Positions 27,678 through 39,542 of a stretch of 64,000 nucleotides of DNA are shown here, one piece after another. Positions within the stretch are counted from its first letter, which is position 1. Each line of letters opens with the position of its first letter. This DNA comes from Neurospora intermedia (taxonomy: Eukaryota; Ascomycota; Sordariomycetes; Sordariales; Sordariaceae): positions 1,736,001-1,800,000 of the forward strand of contig BTPP01000005.1 in NCBI GenBank assembly GCA_037102815.1. The letters are read 5' to 3'. Both the position numbers and the translations under genes were made by a program. The notes beneath the pieces were generated by a model. The model saw only the letters and a program-made list of their open reading frames with translations, made no database searches and was not told where the DNA came from.

Positions 27678-28199
27678 ATGCCATCGCAAATTTCTCTCCA
27701 CCCTCGTCCTCTCCAACCATGGCCCTCCTCAAGCTCATCAACACCCGCAACCAACCCACTCCCCACCCTAATCCAAACCCCCACGGGCCTCGCCCTCCTC
27801 GAACTCCAAGGAACTCTCAACATGCGCGACTTTGACCCATCCTCTACAGAACCAATCACTCCAATCCCTGTAGGGAGGATCGATTTCCCCGATTACCAGC
27901 CCAACTCCCTCACCTTTGATCCCAACGACAAGAAGTGGATGAAGAGGGTGTATATGTACATTGGCGAGCATCAGCGGTTGCATGGGGAGGTGAAGGGGCT
28001 GGGGAAGGCGGTGGGGGTCGTGAGGAAGAGGATGGTACGGCAGCGGGAGGGGGTGAACGGGGAGGAGGAAGAGGAGGAAGAACAGAAAGAGGAGTTGGAG
28101 GTGTTGGATATTATAAGGTACAAGATTGTTTTTGGGACGAGGCCGGAGCCGGTTACTAGGGGGGAGCAGTTCATTGGACGGGGTTCTGAACAGACCTAG
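27678..28199 (+). CDS. ctf8: Ctf8, alternative RFC clamp-loader subunit
   Basis: A single exon of 173 residues. The family core is plain: LIQTPTGLALLELQGTLN near residue 38, then VGRIDFPDYQP, WMKRVYMYIGEHQRLHGEVK and IIRYKIVFGTRPEPV close to the end. Ctf8 forms a trimer with Dcc1 and Ctf18 and joins the Ctf18-RFC complex, which loads PCNA and supports sister-chromatid cohesion in the nucleus. The acidic run (EEEEEEEEQKEELE, ~140-150) is a local insertion. The frame is open upstream to 27549 without another ATG. The ATG at 27678 follows a CA-rich leader and begins MPSQISLHPRP. Confidence 0.88.
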   Translation: MPSQISLHPRPLQPWPSSSSSTPATNPLPTLIQTPTGLALLELQGTLNMRDFDPSSTEPITPIPVGRIDFPDYQPNSLTFDPNDKKWMKRVYMYIGEHQRLHGEVKGLGKAVGVVRKRMVRQREGVNGEEEEEEEQKEELEVLDIIRYKIVFGTRPEPVTRGEQFIGRGSEQT

Positions 28200-29955
28200 G
28201 GTTACTAAGGACGGGAGGGTGTGGAGGAGGGGGTTGGTGGTGGCGAAAGTTGGGAATAGCTCTTAAGGAAAGGGACAAGAAAAAAAAAAAAGGTTCAGGC
28301 CATGGAATAGAAGGCCAACCTTACAGTCACCACGGGTAGCTGTGTTACCGACTTTCATGAAGGGAGGAGGTGGTGTGGTAGGTGCTGGAGTCCAAGATGA
28401 CAAAGGGAATTTGACGAGTTATAGTGGATATTCCTATAACCCCCCTCACACTCCGTTACATATGGTCGTTAGTATAGCTCGGTTAGTCTGGTGCTACGTT
28501 TGTTTATCTTTGAAGAGATGGATAGATAAAATGTGTCATATGACCTTTGTTTCCTTCCCATCCCAATTTTTCTTCTTCTTTTTTTTTACTTTTTTTTAGC
28601 AGCTCAATACAAGCTGGTGGGCGTTGTGGTTCCTGACTAATGTTTGAAGGGTCCTCCATGAAAAAAGCACGAGAGGTCACGAGGTCCCCTGGATCCTGGG
28701 TCTGGATCCAGTCTGTGATACCATGATAGGTAGGACGAGAGCGGTGAATGATATGTGTGAAGAATGAGGTTGCAGTTCGAGGCCGGTTCGTCGCGGAAAA
28801 AGAATGTGAAGGCGTCTACCGGTGTAAGGTAGTGTGCGGCACCGGTGTAGCTCAGCTTGCTCCTTCCCAAGTCCGCCATAGCTTCATCTCTTGTCACTGC
28901 ATACACTACCTACCTACCTAGGTAGTCTCGCTAGTGTAGTAGACTTGGAGGCTCCGATCAGATGATGCATCCTACTATCGACTTCCACTTGCCCGCCCCA
29001 GTCTCCGATGACCTGAAGCTTTGAACGTACGTAGTGTAGACTCGGTCTGGGAGACATCATGTTCAAACCGTTGTTCACGTTTCACATGTCGAACGACAAA
29101 AAAGACCAGCTTGGGTGTCAACATGAGAGGATCAACAAAGCAAGCTCGAGGCAAGCGAGGCAAGTCAAGATGGTGCCCCGCCAACCGGTGTCGTTGGAGC
29201 TGTCAAAATTGTCCACTGAAAGGTGGGGGATGCTGCAGCAGACGCCACAGCGGGTTCTGACTGGCCGATGGGGGCGCGGGCACTTTCAGTGGGAATGCAC
29301 AATTCCCTTCCAAGTTGCCGCGAGAGTTCCCTTGATGGGATCACCACTGCAACAATACCTGTAGGTAGTGATGATCCATTGCCCGTCGCTCGTATGGCCC
29401 GCATTTTCGTTCCCGCTTCAGTTCCAGTTAGGGCCGAGTCCCGGGCCACGCAACCGCCAGGGACCTATAGTAGGGAAGTGGAAGCTAGAGGTATGGATCC
29501 CTGATGGTCCCCTTTTTTCCAACTCACTCTCATCTCCACTTCGTCAATGGCGACGGCTTGTCCACACTTGCTGCATACCTAGGTAGGTAGCCTGGCACCA
29601 AGGTTCTAGACTGGCTCTTCAATACTTAGCTGGTACACATGCCACATAGGAACCTGTCTTCTGTCCTTTCTCTGCTCTTCAACTCATCAACTGTTTGCCG
29701 ATTCTACCTGCTTAGTCTAGTGGCTCACGTCACCTTCGAACCTGGTGTCCGAACCCTTGACCGTCAACGAACCATCCAGTGCCGGAGACTATAATAGGGC
29801 CGCCACACTCCCTTGCCAGACACTGGACTGTCTGCACTCCCTCTGCCCATCTTGCCGCCAACATACAGAGCAGCCTAACAGATTCGCATCGCATTGCGAT
29901 CCTGTTGTAATCGCACTCGAATCATTGACTGGAAATCGCAGTCACACAGCCTACT
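28200..29955. other. Intergenic, ctf8 to nuc-2
   Basis: About 1.75 kb, mostly nuc-2 upstream DNA. It carries two ACCTAGGT palindromes inside TACCTA/TAGGTA runs (28908-28926 and 29573-29587) and TAGTGTAG motifs. No protein-like ORF. Confidence 0.5.
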
Positions 29956-32900
29956 ATGAAGTTTGGCAGAAAGTATACAAACCTACGCCTGGTCTTCTCT
30001 GCCTCACAAGCTAACCGTTCGACAGTCTCCCACGTAACCAGGTCCCAGAGTGGGCAGCCTTTTACATCAACTACAAAGGCCTAAAGAAGCTGATCAAGGC
30101 CGCCCAGGGAGCCGCCAAGAATGGAGAGCCGGTAGATTTGGCCGAGTTCTTCTTCGCCTTGGATCGAAACCTTGAAGATGTTGACTCCTTCTACAACAAA
30201 AAGTATGCCGAGGCCTACCGGCGGCTGAAGGTGCTGCAGGATCGCTATGGCAAGACCCCCGAGATTGTCTCCAACCTCGACGATGACGAGGTTGAGGAGC
30301 TGATGGGAGCCCTTCTCGAGCTGCGAAGTCAGTTCCGGAAGCTGCAATGGTTCGGCGAAATTAACCGTCGTGGCTTTGTCAAAATCACAAAGAAGCTGGA
30401 CAAGAAGGTCCCCAACACAAAAAGCACCCAGCACAACTACATTTCCACAAAGGTCGATTTGTTGCCGTTCGCCAAGGATACCGCCATCAGCCTCCTGTTG
30501 ACCGAGATCAACAAGTGGCTGTCAAAGCTGGGAGATGCGCAGAACATTGATGAGACCAAATCCGAGAGATCGACACTCTCGCTGGGTCGTGCTTCTGCAA
30601 AGGCTATGCTTAACATACCCAGTGCGCTTTTCGACAAGTTGGATCAAGCCATTCGTAAAGACGAAGTCGCGGCTTTGGAGCGAGGTCTAAAAGAGGGAAA
30701 CCTAGCGGGCTCCGAGGGCTCATCGCCATTACAACAGCCCTTGCTGCTTAACCTACTCCAGCGGTCCATTTCCTCCCGTTCGAGAGACTGTATCGTGTTC
30801 CTCCTCAAGCAAGTCAACTCGCTGGACGAGCCCGACGACATCAACGAACGCAACTGCATCCACAGACTTGTCATTCACATCGGTCGCACAAAAACGGCCT
30901 CGCTCCTCAATAGTGAGCCAGAAGCTGAATCGTACCCCTTCCCGCGCACCGGGGTTCACTACGCCCAGCCCTACCTCACCCCAGCCACTTCTCCCTTGTC
31001 AGCACCGCGCGGGACGACCCTAAAGGAGTCAAAACTCCTCGGCCATGACGATGAAGCAATTCAGCTGCTCAAATACCTACTAGAAAATCTGAGGCCAGAC
31101 CAAAGAGTGGCTCTGGTTGCCAAAGACGGATTTGGCCGTATACCGCTCCACTATGCGGCGCAGTTCGGCTTCGTCGTCGTCTGCCAGATCATCATGCGCA
31201 AGATGCAGGACTGGGGACAGTTCAACGTCGAGAATGGCATCGACGCCCCCGAATGGCAAGACAAGGATGGCAACGCGCCGCTGCACTTGAGCGTTATAGG
31301 CGGCCACCCGCTAACCACCAAAGCGCTGCTTCAAGGAGAGAACTGGAAGGGGGTTAATGACCACCAAGCCGAAATGAGGCGTGCCATCTCCAAGTCGAGC
31401 GCGGTGCTGGCTCTCGCGACCAAGGCCAACTCCAAGGACATCGTCGAGCTGCTGGTCAATGCAGGAGTGGACATCAACTGGCAGGACAACAGCGGCGAGA
31501 CAGCCTTGCACGTTGCTGCCAGATTTGGCCACGACGAGTGCGCTAGGGTGTTGCTCAAGGGTACTGAGCAGCAAAAGGCCAACCTGGAATTGGCTGAGAA
31601 GAACTTTGCGTGGACCCCGCTGCACATTGCGGCGGTTGATGGGCATCTGGGTGTCGCTCAGCTGCTCGTGGATGCTGGTGCGGATGTGGACAAGTTGGAT
31701 TCGTCTGGCTGGACGGCAAAGGAGCATGCGGCGCTGAGAGGTCATCTCGATATTGCACGACTCCTGTCTGCTCATAGTCAAGCCCCTGAGGATGAGGGGG
31801 GCAGCAGCTCCGACGGCGACGATGAAAAGTCATCGACGACCACACCGTACCCCGAGACCGACAACAATACGCTGTCTGCATCCCTGGGAGATAGACGGTC
31901 CAACGCAACGTCGCGTCCCGCTGAACCCGTCAAGACCTTTGGTCACAGGTACCTCAAGGATGAGAGCCTTGTGTTGGTCAGTCTGGGTTCAATGGATATG
32001 CGCAAGGGAATTGAGGCAATCAAGCTGGACAAGGTGCCTCTTGCCGAAGCGCACACTACACAGTTGGATACGGCTCTGTCGGTTGTCGTCTCCGCCCAGG
32101 GCGCAAAGGGCGACCCGACTATGATCGACCTGCCTGTTCACGAGAACATCTCTACCGAGCCTATCCTCTTCACCACCAGGGACGCCGCCAAGGTCAGACT
32201 CTTTTTCGATATCGTGCCGACATACTCGGGTAACGAGAAGAACAAGGTTGGCCGAGGTGTTGCTCTCCTTTCGAGTGTCCGTCCCACCGTCGGCACCAAG
32301 AGGATGAATTTGCAGGGTGACATCTCGGTGCCGATTATGGGTAGCAACTTTGAAGTCATCGGCACAGTCAATTTCAATTTCCTAGTCATCACTCCTTTCT
32401 CTCACCCAAAGATGGAAGTAACCTCTCAGCAGACATACTGGAAGAAGCTGGACTCTACCATGGTTATTGGCCACCGCGGCCTCGGCAAGAACGTGGTCGC
32501 CAACAAGTCCCTCCAGCTAGGCGAGAACACGATCCCATCGTTCATTGCCGCCGCTAACCTTGGTGCTCAATACGTCGAGTTCGACGTGCAACTCACCAAG
32601 GACCACGTCCCCGTCATCTACCACGACTTCCTCGTCAGCGAGACGGGTTTCGACGCACCCGTGCACACCCTCACTCTCGAACAGTTCCTCCACATCAACC
32701 CAGACTCGTCCCGCTCGGGCACCCACCACCACCACCATCACCACCACGGTCATCACAGCCACCACGGCCAACCTGGCCAACAAGCCCAGCATAGGCAGCT
32801 GAAGAAGTTCCGCAGCAACAGCCCCGGCCCACGGCAGCGCTCTATGTCCATGGACTTCCCCGGAGATGGTAAAGACTTGATGGAAGAGCGCATGAAACAC

Positions 32901-33838
32901 ACGCGCGACTTCAAGGAAAAGGGCTACAAGGGCAACTCGCGCGGCAATTTTATTCAAGCACCCTTCGCAACGCTCGAGGATCTGTTCCGCAAGCTACCCG
33001 AGAGCGTGGGCTTCAACGTCGAGATGAAGTACCCGATGCTGCACGAGACGGAGGAGCACGAGATGGACACGTATGCGGTTGAGCTCAACTCGTTCTGCGA
33101 CACGGTCCTCCAGAAAGTGTACGACATGGCGGGGCAGCGGCACATAATCTTTTCGAGCTTCAACCCGGATATCTGCTTGTGTCTGAGCTTCAAGCAGCCC
33201 AACATTCCGATTTTGTTTTTGACGGATGCGGGCACGTGTCCTGTCGGCGATGTCAGGGCGAGCAGTCTGCAGGAGGCCATCCGGTTCGCGAGCAGGTGGA
33301 ATCTGCTGGGTATTGTGAGCAACGCCGAGCCGCTGATTAACAGTCCGCGGTTGGTGAGGGTGGTCAAGCAGAGCGGGTTGGTTTGTGTCAGTTACGGGTC
33401 GCAGAATAATGATCCAAGCTTGGTACAGGTAGGTTTTCTTTGATGCATTCAAATTCCTTTTTGTCATTCGAACCAGGCTAACCAACTTTTTTTCTTTACT
33501 CATAGAAACAAGTCAAGGAGGGCATCGACGCCGTCATTGTCGACAGTGTCCTGGCTATCCGTAAGGGACTGACCAGGGACCAAGGCAACGTCAATGGTAG
33601 CGGCGGCAGTAATGCCAAAGAACTTCAGCAGAGGGTGAGGGAGGTGGAGGAGGCCATCCACAAGGAGGAGCGAATCGAGGAAGAGGGCTCGTCTGCCGAG
33701 GGAAGCAGCAATGGGGATAGTAACGGTAACGGTAACGGTAACGGTAACGGTAACGGTACCGAGATCCGGATGACTACCAATGCAGGAGGAGACACAAGGG
33801 CGGAAATCAAGGAGACAATGAGGGCTTTGCGGACATGA
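29956..33838 (+). CDS. nuc-2: NUC-2, SPX-ankyrin-GDPD phosphate sensor (Pho81 homolog)
   Basis: Three exons, 29956-29972, 30026-33428 and 33506-33838, give 1250 residues. The 17-nt first exon gives MKFGR, which joins to NLPRNQVPEWAAFYINYK and restores the SPX start that the unspliced ORF lacks. Order: SPX (1-~160), a region with ankyrin repeats (about 270-590; copies at DGFGRIPLHYAAQFG, NSGETALHVAARFG and FAWTPLHIAAVDG), and a C-terminal glycerophosphodiesterase domain from ~819 (VIGHRGLGKN, GENTIPSF, YVEFDVQLTKDHVPVIYHD, FNVEMKYP). A His-rich insert lies near 906, and an Asn-Gly repeat from GGTAAC units lies near the C-terminus. In Neurospora, NUC-2 relays low phosphate by inhibiting PREG-PGOV, which frees NUC-1. 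It shares the window with preg and a VTC gene. Confidence 0.94.
33719..33757. repeat. Coding hexanucleotide repeat (GGTAAC) in nuc-2
   Basis: About six tandem GGTAAC units, the last diverging to GGTACC, encode alternating Gly-Asn in the NUC-2 tail. Length change would be in frame. Confidence 0.85.
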
Positions 33839-35201
33839 AGGATGGATGGCCGGGGGAGGGGGATTTGTGATAGCGATGCCAGGCGCATTTGAAGGGGAAG
33901 CGTTGGATTTGGTACATGATGATCAAATTGCAATAGCCAATTTAGCGGTCGAGGTTCAAGTTTGTTCGTGACATCGAAAAAAGTCATCACCAAAGTGCCC
34001 GGCTTGGGTAGAGTGGAAGCTGAAGCGGGAGGAGGGCCAAGAGGGACCTGAGGGTTGTCGTCGGGTACCTACTATGTACACCGATGGTGACCTGTTGAGT
34101 TAGGTAGGGGGTACCTCTGGGTATATTCCGTTCCTGGGCTTACAGCACTCATTCAGCAATCGTGCACTGGCCAGATCTGTTACCTAGCGCAGTGTGGGCT
34201 GCCTCAGAGGTGCCCGATGTGGACGGCACCCACCCACCAAGGAACCGCTTGACAAGGGAACAGTCGTGGCTGAGACGATGTCGTGTGTGTGCGGGACTAC
34301 ATACCTACCTCTCGTCTAGATTGCGTAACCTTGAAAAACGATGGAATTATAATCCTTGATCAGCTGGGCTCCATATTGGCCTTGTGGGCAGTGTACCTCT
34401 AGGCCTTGGTGTGGTTGCGTAAGAGAGGCGGGTTTGGGTCATGATTAACAGGACCCTGGGTCACTAAAAGTCTTGGTTTGGTTGATGCCCCTCTATAATT
34501 CTCGAGATCGACTGTTCACACACTTTAAGCAGAAATAACACAGCAGCAATCAGGCTACACAGTCTCACAACGTTACTTTTAAGTAGCCTTTGTCCTTTTG
34601 ATACCTTGATTCCCATCTTTTTTACGATTTCTTGAGCCTTGACGTGGAAACTTTAACCGTTCAGGTAAGGAGACACCAAGGCACTATTCGTTGCGTGTTG
34701 AACTTAACAAGGAGGAGGAGGTACTAAGTACTAGAGGTACCTCTACCGGGCCGACCATCACACAGTTTGGCCGATCGTTTCACACTCGCGCACTCGCTCC
34801 GTCGTTGCTCGGCTGACAGCACTCAACTGACCATTACGTCCACGTCCACTCCAGTCCAATCGTCCGAGGCCATCGCGCGCCATTTCAGCCACCAGTCATT
34901 CTTATCCTCCAGCCAAACTCTTCCTGTCTAGCTCCTTCTTCGCCTAATCCAATACGAACGCGACCGGAACCGCTTTGTCGACCGGAAGACGACTCGGGCG
35001 CGAACTGATCAAGGCGCTCTCGGTTTGGAATTGGAACTCGACATCTCCTCAGTCATTGAACACCTCGCAACTTTGACTCGAATCTCTTTTCCACACACAC
35101 CCCCAAACAAAATAGAAAAAGAAGAAGAAGAAAAAAAGGCCCGCTCAGCAAACCCTAACCGACAGTCAACAAGTTCGACGTCCCATACACAAGTCAACTC
35201 G
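33839..35201. other. Intergenic, nuc-2 to WW-domain gene
   Basis: About 1.36 kb. It includes the 12-bp palindrome AGAGGTACCTCT near 34733 and a pyrimidine/A-rich leader before the WW gene. The frame of that gene is open back to 35025, but the first ATG preceded by a good context is at 35202. Confidence 0.5.
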
Positions 35202-36744
35202 ATGGCAGGCCCTGCGTCTCCCGGCAACGACGGCCCAACCTTTGCGCCCCCGCCGCTCCCGGCCGGCTGGATCGCGCAATGGGATAACGCCTCCAAGAAG
35301 TACTACTACGTCCAGCTCTCCACCGGCGTTTCGCAATGGGAGACTCCCACAGATCCAGCTCCCGTTGGCGCCACCCCCGGAGCCGCTCATGAACACCCGT
35401 ACGGCGTGCCCGGTAGCGACGCCGATAGGAAACCCGAGATCATCACTTACCCAGACGGCAGCCAGAGCGCCAAGTACCCCGATGGAAGGGTAGAGCCAGT
35501 TGCGCCACGAGAGGATGGCACGAGGGGAATTGGAGGCCCTGATCAGGATAGAAGTTTGGGTGTACGTTCTTTCCCCTTCCCCCTCTTTGTTTCTACTTTC
35601 CTGAACGTTGGTGAAGTAGGCGTGACTGACACTTCCACTTCCTACCCTAGTCTTTTATTGGAAACACTCTCATTAGCAACCTCGCCGGCGGAGGTAAGCA
35701 GTCCCACGGAAGCAGCAGCGGTGGTGGTGCGGGTGGCCTGGTTGGCTCCCTGCTTCAGGGCGTCACGGGCGGTGGAGGCCACGGCTCTAGCGGACACGGA
35801 AACAGCAGCAGCGGCGGAGGAGGCCTTGGTGGAAAGATTGCGTCCCAGCTTGTCTCGGGCATGTTCTCTCCCGGTGGGAGCAACAAGCCCAGCAAGCCTT
35901 CGTCCTCGTCCTCATCCGCGCAGCAACACAATTATCACGGCAATCAGTCATCTTCGCATAGCTCTTCGGGCAGCCACGGCGGCGGTCTCGCTGGCGTCAT
36001 GGGCGGCATCGGCAATCTGTTCGGAAACAAGCCCAGCTCTGTAAGTTGAATGGCTGAACCCCGCCATAACTTCAAGAAGCAAAGGCTAATCAGAGAACTC
36101 CTGATCAGAGCTCCGGCTTCGGCTACTCCAACTCGGGACAAAGCGGTTCCTACAGCGGCCAGACACCTCCCGCGACATATCAGCAAGCCACGTCGGGAGG
36201 TGGCTCATCCTCCACCTACCACACGGCCGGGCCCACGTCCCAATCGCACCAGTCACACCAATCGCACAGCGGCAGCAGTACCCCTTCCTACGGCGCGGCC
36301 GGCCAACATGCCCCCTACGGCCAAAACCAGCACGGTCAGCAGCCTCCTTACGGTAGCACCTCCTCCTACACCTCACCTCCGACTGGCCAGCAGCCCCAGT
36401 ATGCGCCTCCCCCGGCCGAAGGACCACCGGGACAATATGGACAGCAAGGGCAGTACGGACAGCCCCCGCAGCAGCAACATGGGTATCAGGGTGCCCCGTA
36501 TGGTCAGCCGCAAGCAGGCGGCTACTATCAGCAGGGCCCCTCGTACGGACAACCGCCGCAGGGAGCTCCCTATGGCCAGCAGCAGCCTCCGTATGGCGGA
36601 CACCAGGGGCAACAACAGCAGTACCCGCCGCCGCCTACTACCTATGGCCAGCCGCCTAGCGGTCAGTATGGCCAACAGCCTCAGTACGGCGTGCCGCCGC
36701 CACCCCAATATGGTGGGCAGCCGCAGGGACAGTATCGGTACTAG
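35202..36744 (+). CDS. WW-domain protein with Gly-rich and YGQ/PQ-rich tail
   Basis: Three exons, 35202-35561, 35651-36040 and 36109-36744, give 461 residues. One WW domain (LPAGWIAQWDNASKKYYYVQ ... VSQWETP) spans about residues 18-50 with both Trp and the aromatic block. It is followed by a DGSQSAKYPDGR segment, a Gly/Ser/His-rich region and a long tail of YGQ, QPPYG and PPPQYG repeats resembling prion-like domains. WW domains bind Pro-rich ligands; this specific protein's role is unknown to me. The last acceptor could be 36108 or, 15 bp upstream and in frame, 36093. The nearer AG lies too close to the branch site GCTAAT to be favoured. Confidence 0.8.
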
Positions 36745-37863
36745 GGAGGCCAGCCTCATGATGATGGACTGCGTTTGACCGTGAAAGTTGCAGGTGGCCG
36801 TCAGCATCAGTTCACCGGCGTCACGTTGAGAGGTGGAATGGCAATGCCGCCAGCAGCGTCGAATTCGCGGTACGATAACGAGCTTCAAGGACGGCTACTC
36901 TGATTTCAGGTTGCGCGCAACGCCAAAAGTGGTCGACGTATAGAGGACTGAAGAACCTGGTGAAGATACCAAGGACTTACAGGGATGTGGCCGGACATGG
37001 TCGGTACAAAGGACATAATCGGGTAAAAAAGCTTTTAACGACCAGGTTATCGTTTTGGGAGAGGGATGCGAAGACGTAACAGGATGAGCTAGGTATCTTG
37101 AAGTTGTCGAACATCTGGGCCTGGAGCCGTAATCAGTACACAGAGGCCAGCTACTCTGGGTGGCACCAAAAAAAAAAGCCACGGCGCAGTAAGGCAGTGG
37201 GGAATCCCTCCTTGACGAAGCAATGAGAGCGTACACTAGCACGGAAACGTAATCCTCCCCTTCAGTTGTACTCCTGGGTCGCATATATTGGAGGATGAAA
37301 CGTGTTGTGGAGCCAAGTGACTGGAGGAATCAAGGGAGTAGTGATGTTGAAGATGTATGCTGATTGGCGTCGGCAGTTTGGTTAAGCACCACTGCGTAGT
37401 TGTGTATGTTTGTGGCGTCTATGCGGCGATGGGGTATATGAGTTTCTTTTTGAGTCTTGCTGTTCAAAATATGGTATTGACATTGGGGATTACAGCGTAC
37501 ATGTACAAACCTTGGTGAAAGGGGGAAGGGATGGTTCTTTAACTTATATGTGTGAACGTCTACACAGTCTTATGTTCCCTTTCATCTGCAGCCATTTGGG
37601 CACAAGCGAGGGCTTGCGTCAAGTACTTGAGAAGAGTGAGATGAGGAAGGAGACATAGACAGACGGCTGGCGAAACTGAAAGGTGCGATGGGAACGGCAG
37701 CAATTTGTTCCTGTCTCGCATGGGTATGGCTTTCCTGTAACAAATATACCATTCACAGCGAGCAAAAGCGATTCTCAAGGATATCACGTCCATTACCTTT
37801 TTTTTCCTTTTATTACCCCCTTCAGATAGCCCTCTTCGCCTGTCTATCTCTCTTCATTCCGTC
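36745..37863. other. Convergent intergenic, WW gene / Pga1-like gene
   Basis: About 1.1 kb of 3' flanking DNA from two convergent genes. One GTACACTA motif at 37231. No gene seen. Confidence 0.5.
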
Positions 37864-38736
37864 TTACCTCTCCTTCTTACTCTCGTCCACAACCTCACCC
37901 ACCTCCTCAGCTTCCACCCCGCTCGACACGATGTCTCCAACCAGAAAGGAAACCACTCTTTTCGAGACTACCCATCCAGCCACAGCAACGACAATGATCC
38001 AACCAATCGTCGGCACCAACGACCGAGGAAGCACGTTGAACAGAAACGGATCAAGGATGATGTCCACGTCCACCGGCGGTGGGTGAAGCATGAGACTGGC
38101 GTTAGAGGTGAAGTAATCTGCTGCGGCGGATATGTGGAGGAGGAGAACCCCGCTCGAGGAAGAGGAGGAGGGCGATGATGATAATCCACCAGAGTGCTGT
38201 GATCGTGGTGAGACGGCTGGCAAGTATTCCATCAAGGATCCTGCGAGGTGAGGGGTAGTGATGACTTCTTTGGGGGTGTAAGTTTCCATGTAAAAGTTTG
38301 TTGGTTGCTTTTGTTTTGTTGTGAACATGTGTTAGTGATGGATTACTAGCCACCGAAGAGGACATAATAATATGTATGTGTGACATACCGTAGCAGCCCA
38401 ACAAACTCTCACTTCATACCTCTGCCTGTCCGTCAACCCCTCCAAAAGAAACCATGCATCTTCCCCGCGAGGGTGGTCGGCGGATGGGAAGACACGGTTC
38501 AACCGGGTCCGGAGTGAAGACCGGTCATTCGGGGTGGGTGTGAGGGTGTGGATGTGGTGGCGTTTGGTGGCTAACCATCGCTGTGCTGCCTGGTCATCTT
38601 TTATGACATTTTCCTTTTCTGAGGGGGAAGAGGAGGGGCCAAGGAAGATGGTCTTCTCTACATTGGCGAGAACCAGAGAAGAGAGGAGGGATATGATGAG
38701 GAGGAGGAGGAGGGGTGTTGGAGGGAAGTGAGGCAT
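37864..38736 (-). CDS. Type I membrane protein, Pga1-like candidate
   Basis: Two minus-strand exons, 38736-38389 and 38307-37864 (81-bp intron with branch CACTAAC), give 263 residues. A signal peptide (LLLLLIISLLSSLVLA) is followed by NVEKTIFLGP. A lumenal stretch ends in WFLLEGLTDRQRYEVRVCWA, and a single C-terminal membrane helix (LVPTIGWIIVVAVAGWVV, near 225-245) precedes an acidic cytosolic tail. The layout resembles the Pga1 family, ER co-factors of GPI mannosyltransferase II (Gpi18), but I assign this only from topology and faint motif resemblance. A profile search would be needed to name it. The segment LMLHPPPVDVDIILDPFLFN looks conserved rather than low-complexity, so this is a real gene. 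Confidence 0.75.
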
Positions 38737-39542
38737 GGTGTTGTTATTTACTTGGGGAGGGGGGACTTAATTTGTTTATGTTGGCCCCCTAAGACTACCC
38801 TGAAGACAAGAGGATGGATGCTGGCATAAAAAACTGGAGACAAAATGGCTGAACAAGTCTTCTGTGGGCCGAAGCCCAAGCATGGTCTCACATAGAGGTA
38901 ATTTGTCATGGTCCGATGAGCCAAGGTCTCCCCAGATTAACCCCACAGTCGGAGAAGGGCTGGCCTGGCTGGGTAAATTCACCCCGGAATAAGTGGAACC
39001 CCACTGGAGCTCTAACGGTGGGCTCCCAGGATTGGGTTGACAGCGATCCGTTCAGTGACATGCTCGACGCTGGAACAATCACATGCTTCGGTCGTTCTTC
39101 CCTTTCCTCGCTTGATTATATTGTGGTACACCAAGCATTTCGAGCCGATCGGACGGTCCAACGACGACTGCCCATTCCAGCCAAAGAAGTGCGTGACGCA
39201 TCTTCCTTCTTTCACGACAATCCGAAACTCTGAGAATCATTCTACCATGTCCATGTCGACAGGTTGCGCCATCACAACCTCGACCATCGTCTATCATTCG
39301 CTTTAAGCATCGCGGCCATCGACTTGCACCACCCAACTACCCAAGTGTAATCCAAAAAAACCACTGACGAGAGCGGCACTGGCCTGTCGCATGTTGGCGC
39401 CTCTCTGATCCCGAGCACCGAAGCCTCAACAGCTCACTCTACCTACCATATCGAAGGGCCTCCGATTTCATGACCACCCAAAGGACGACAACAACACTAT
39501 TATAGTAAACCAAAGATACCCGCAGAGTCACCACCGTTGATC
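38737..39542. other. Divergent intergenic, Pga1-like / ABCD transporter
   Basis: About 800 bp shared promoter region between divergent genes. No repeat or RNA gene seen. Confidence 0.5.
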
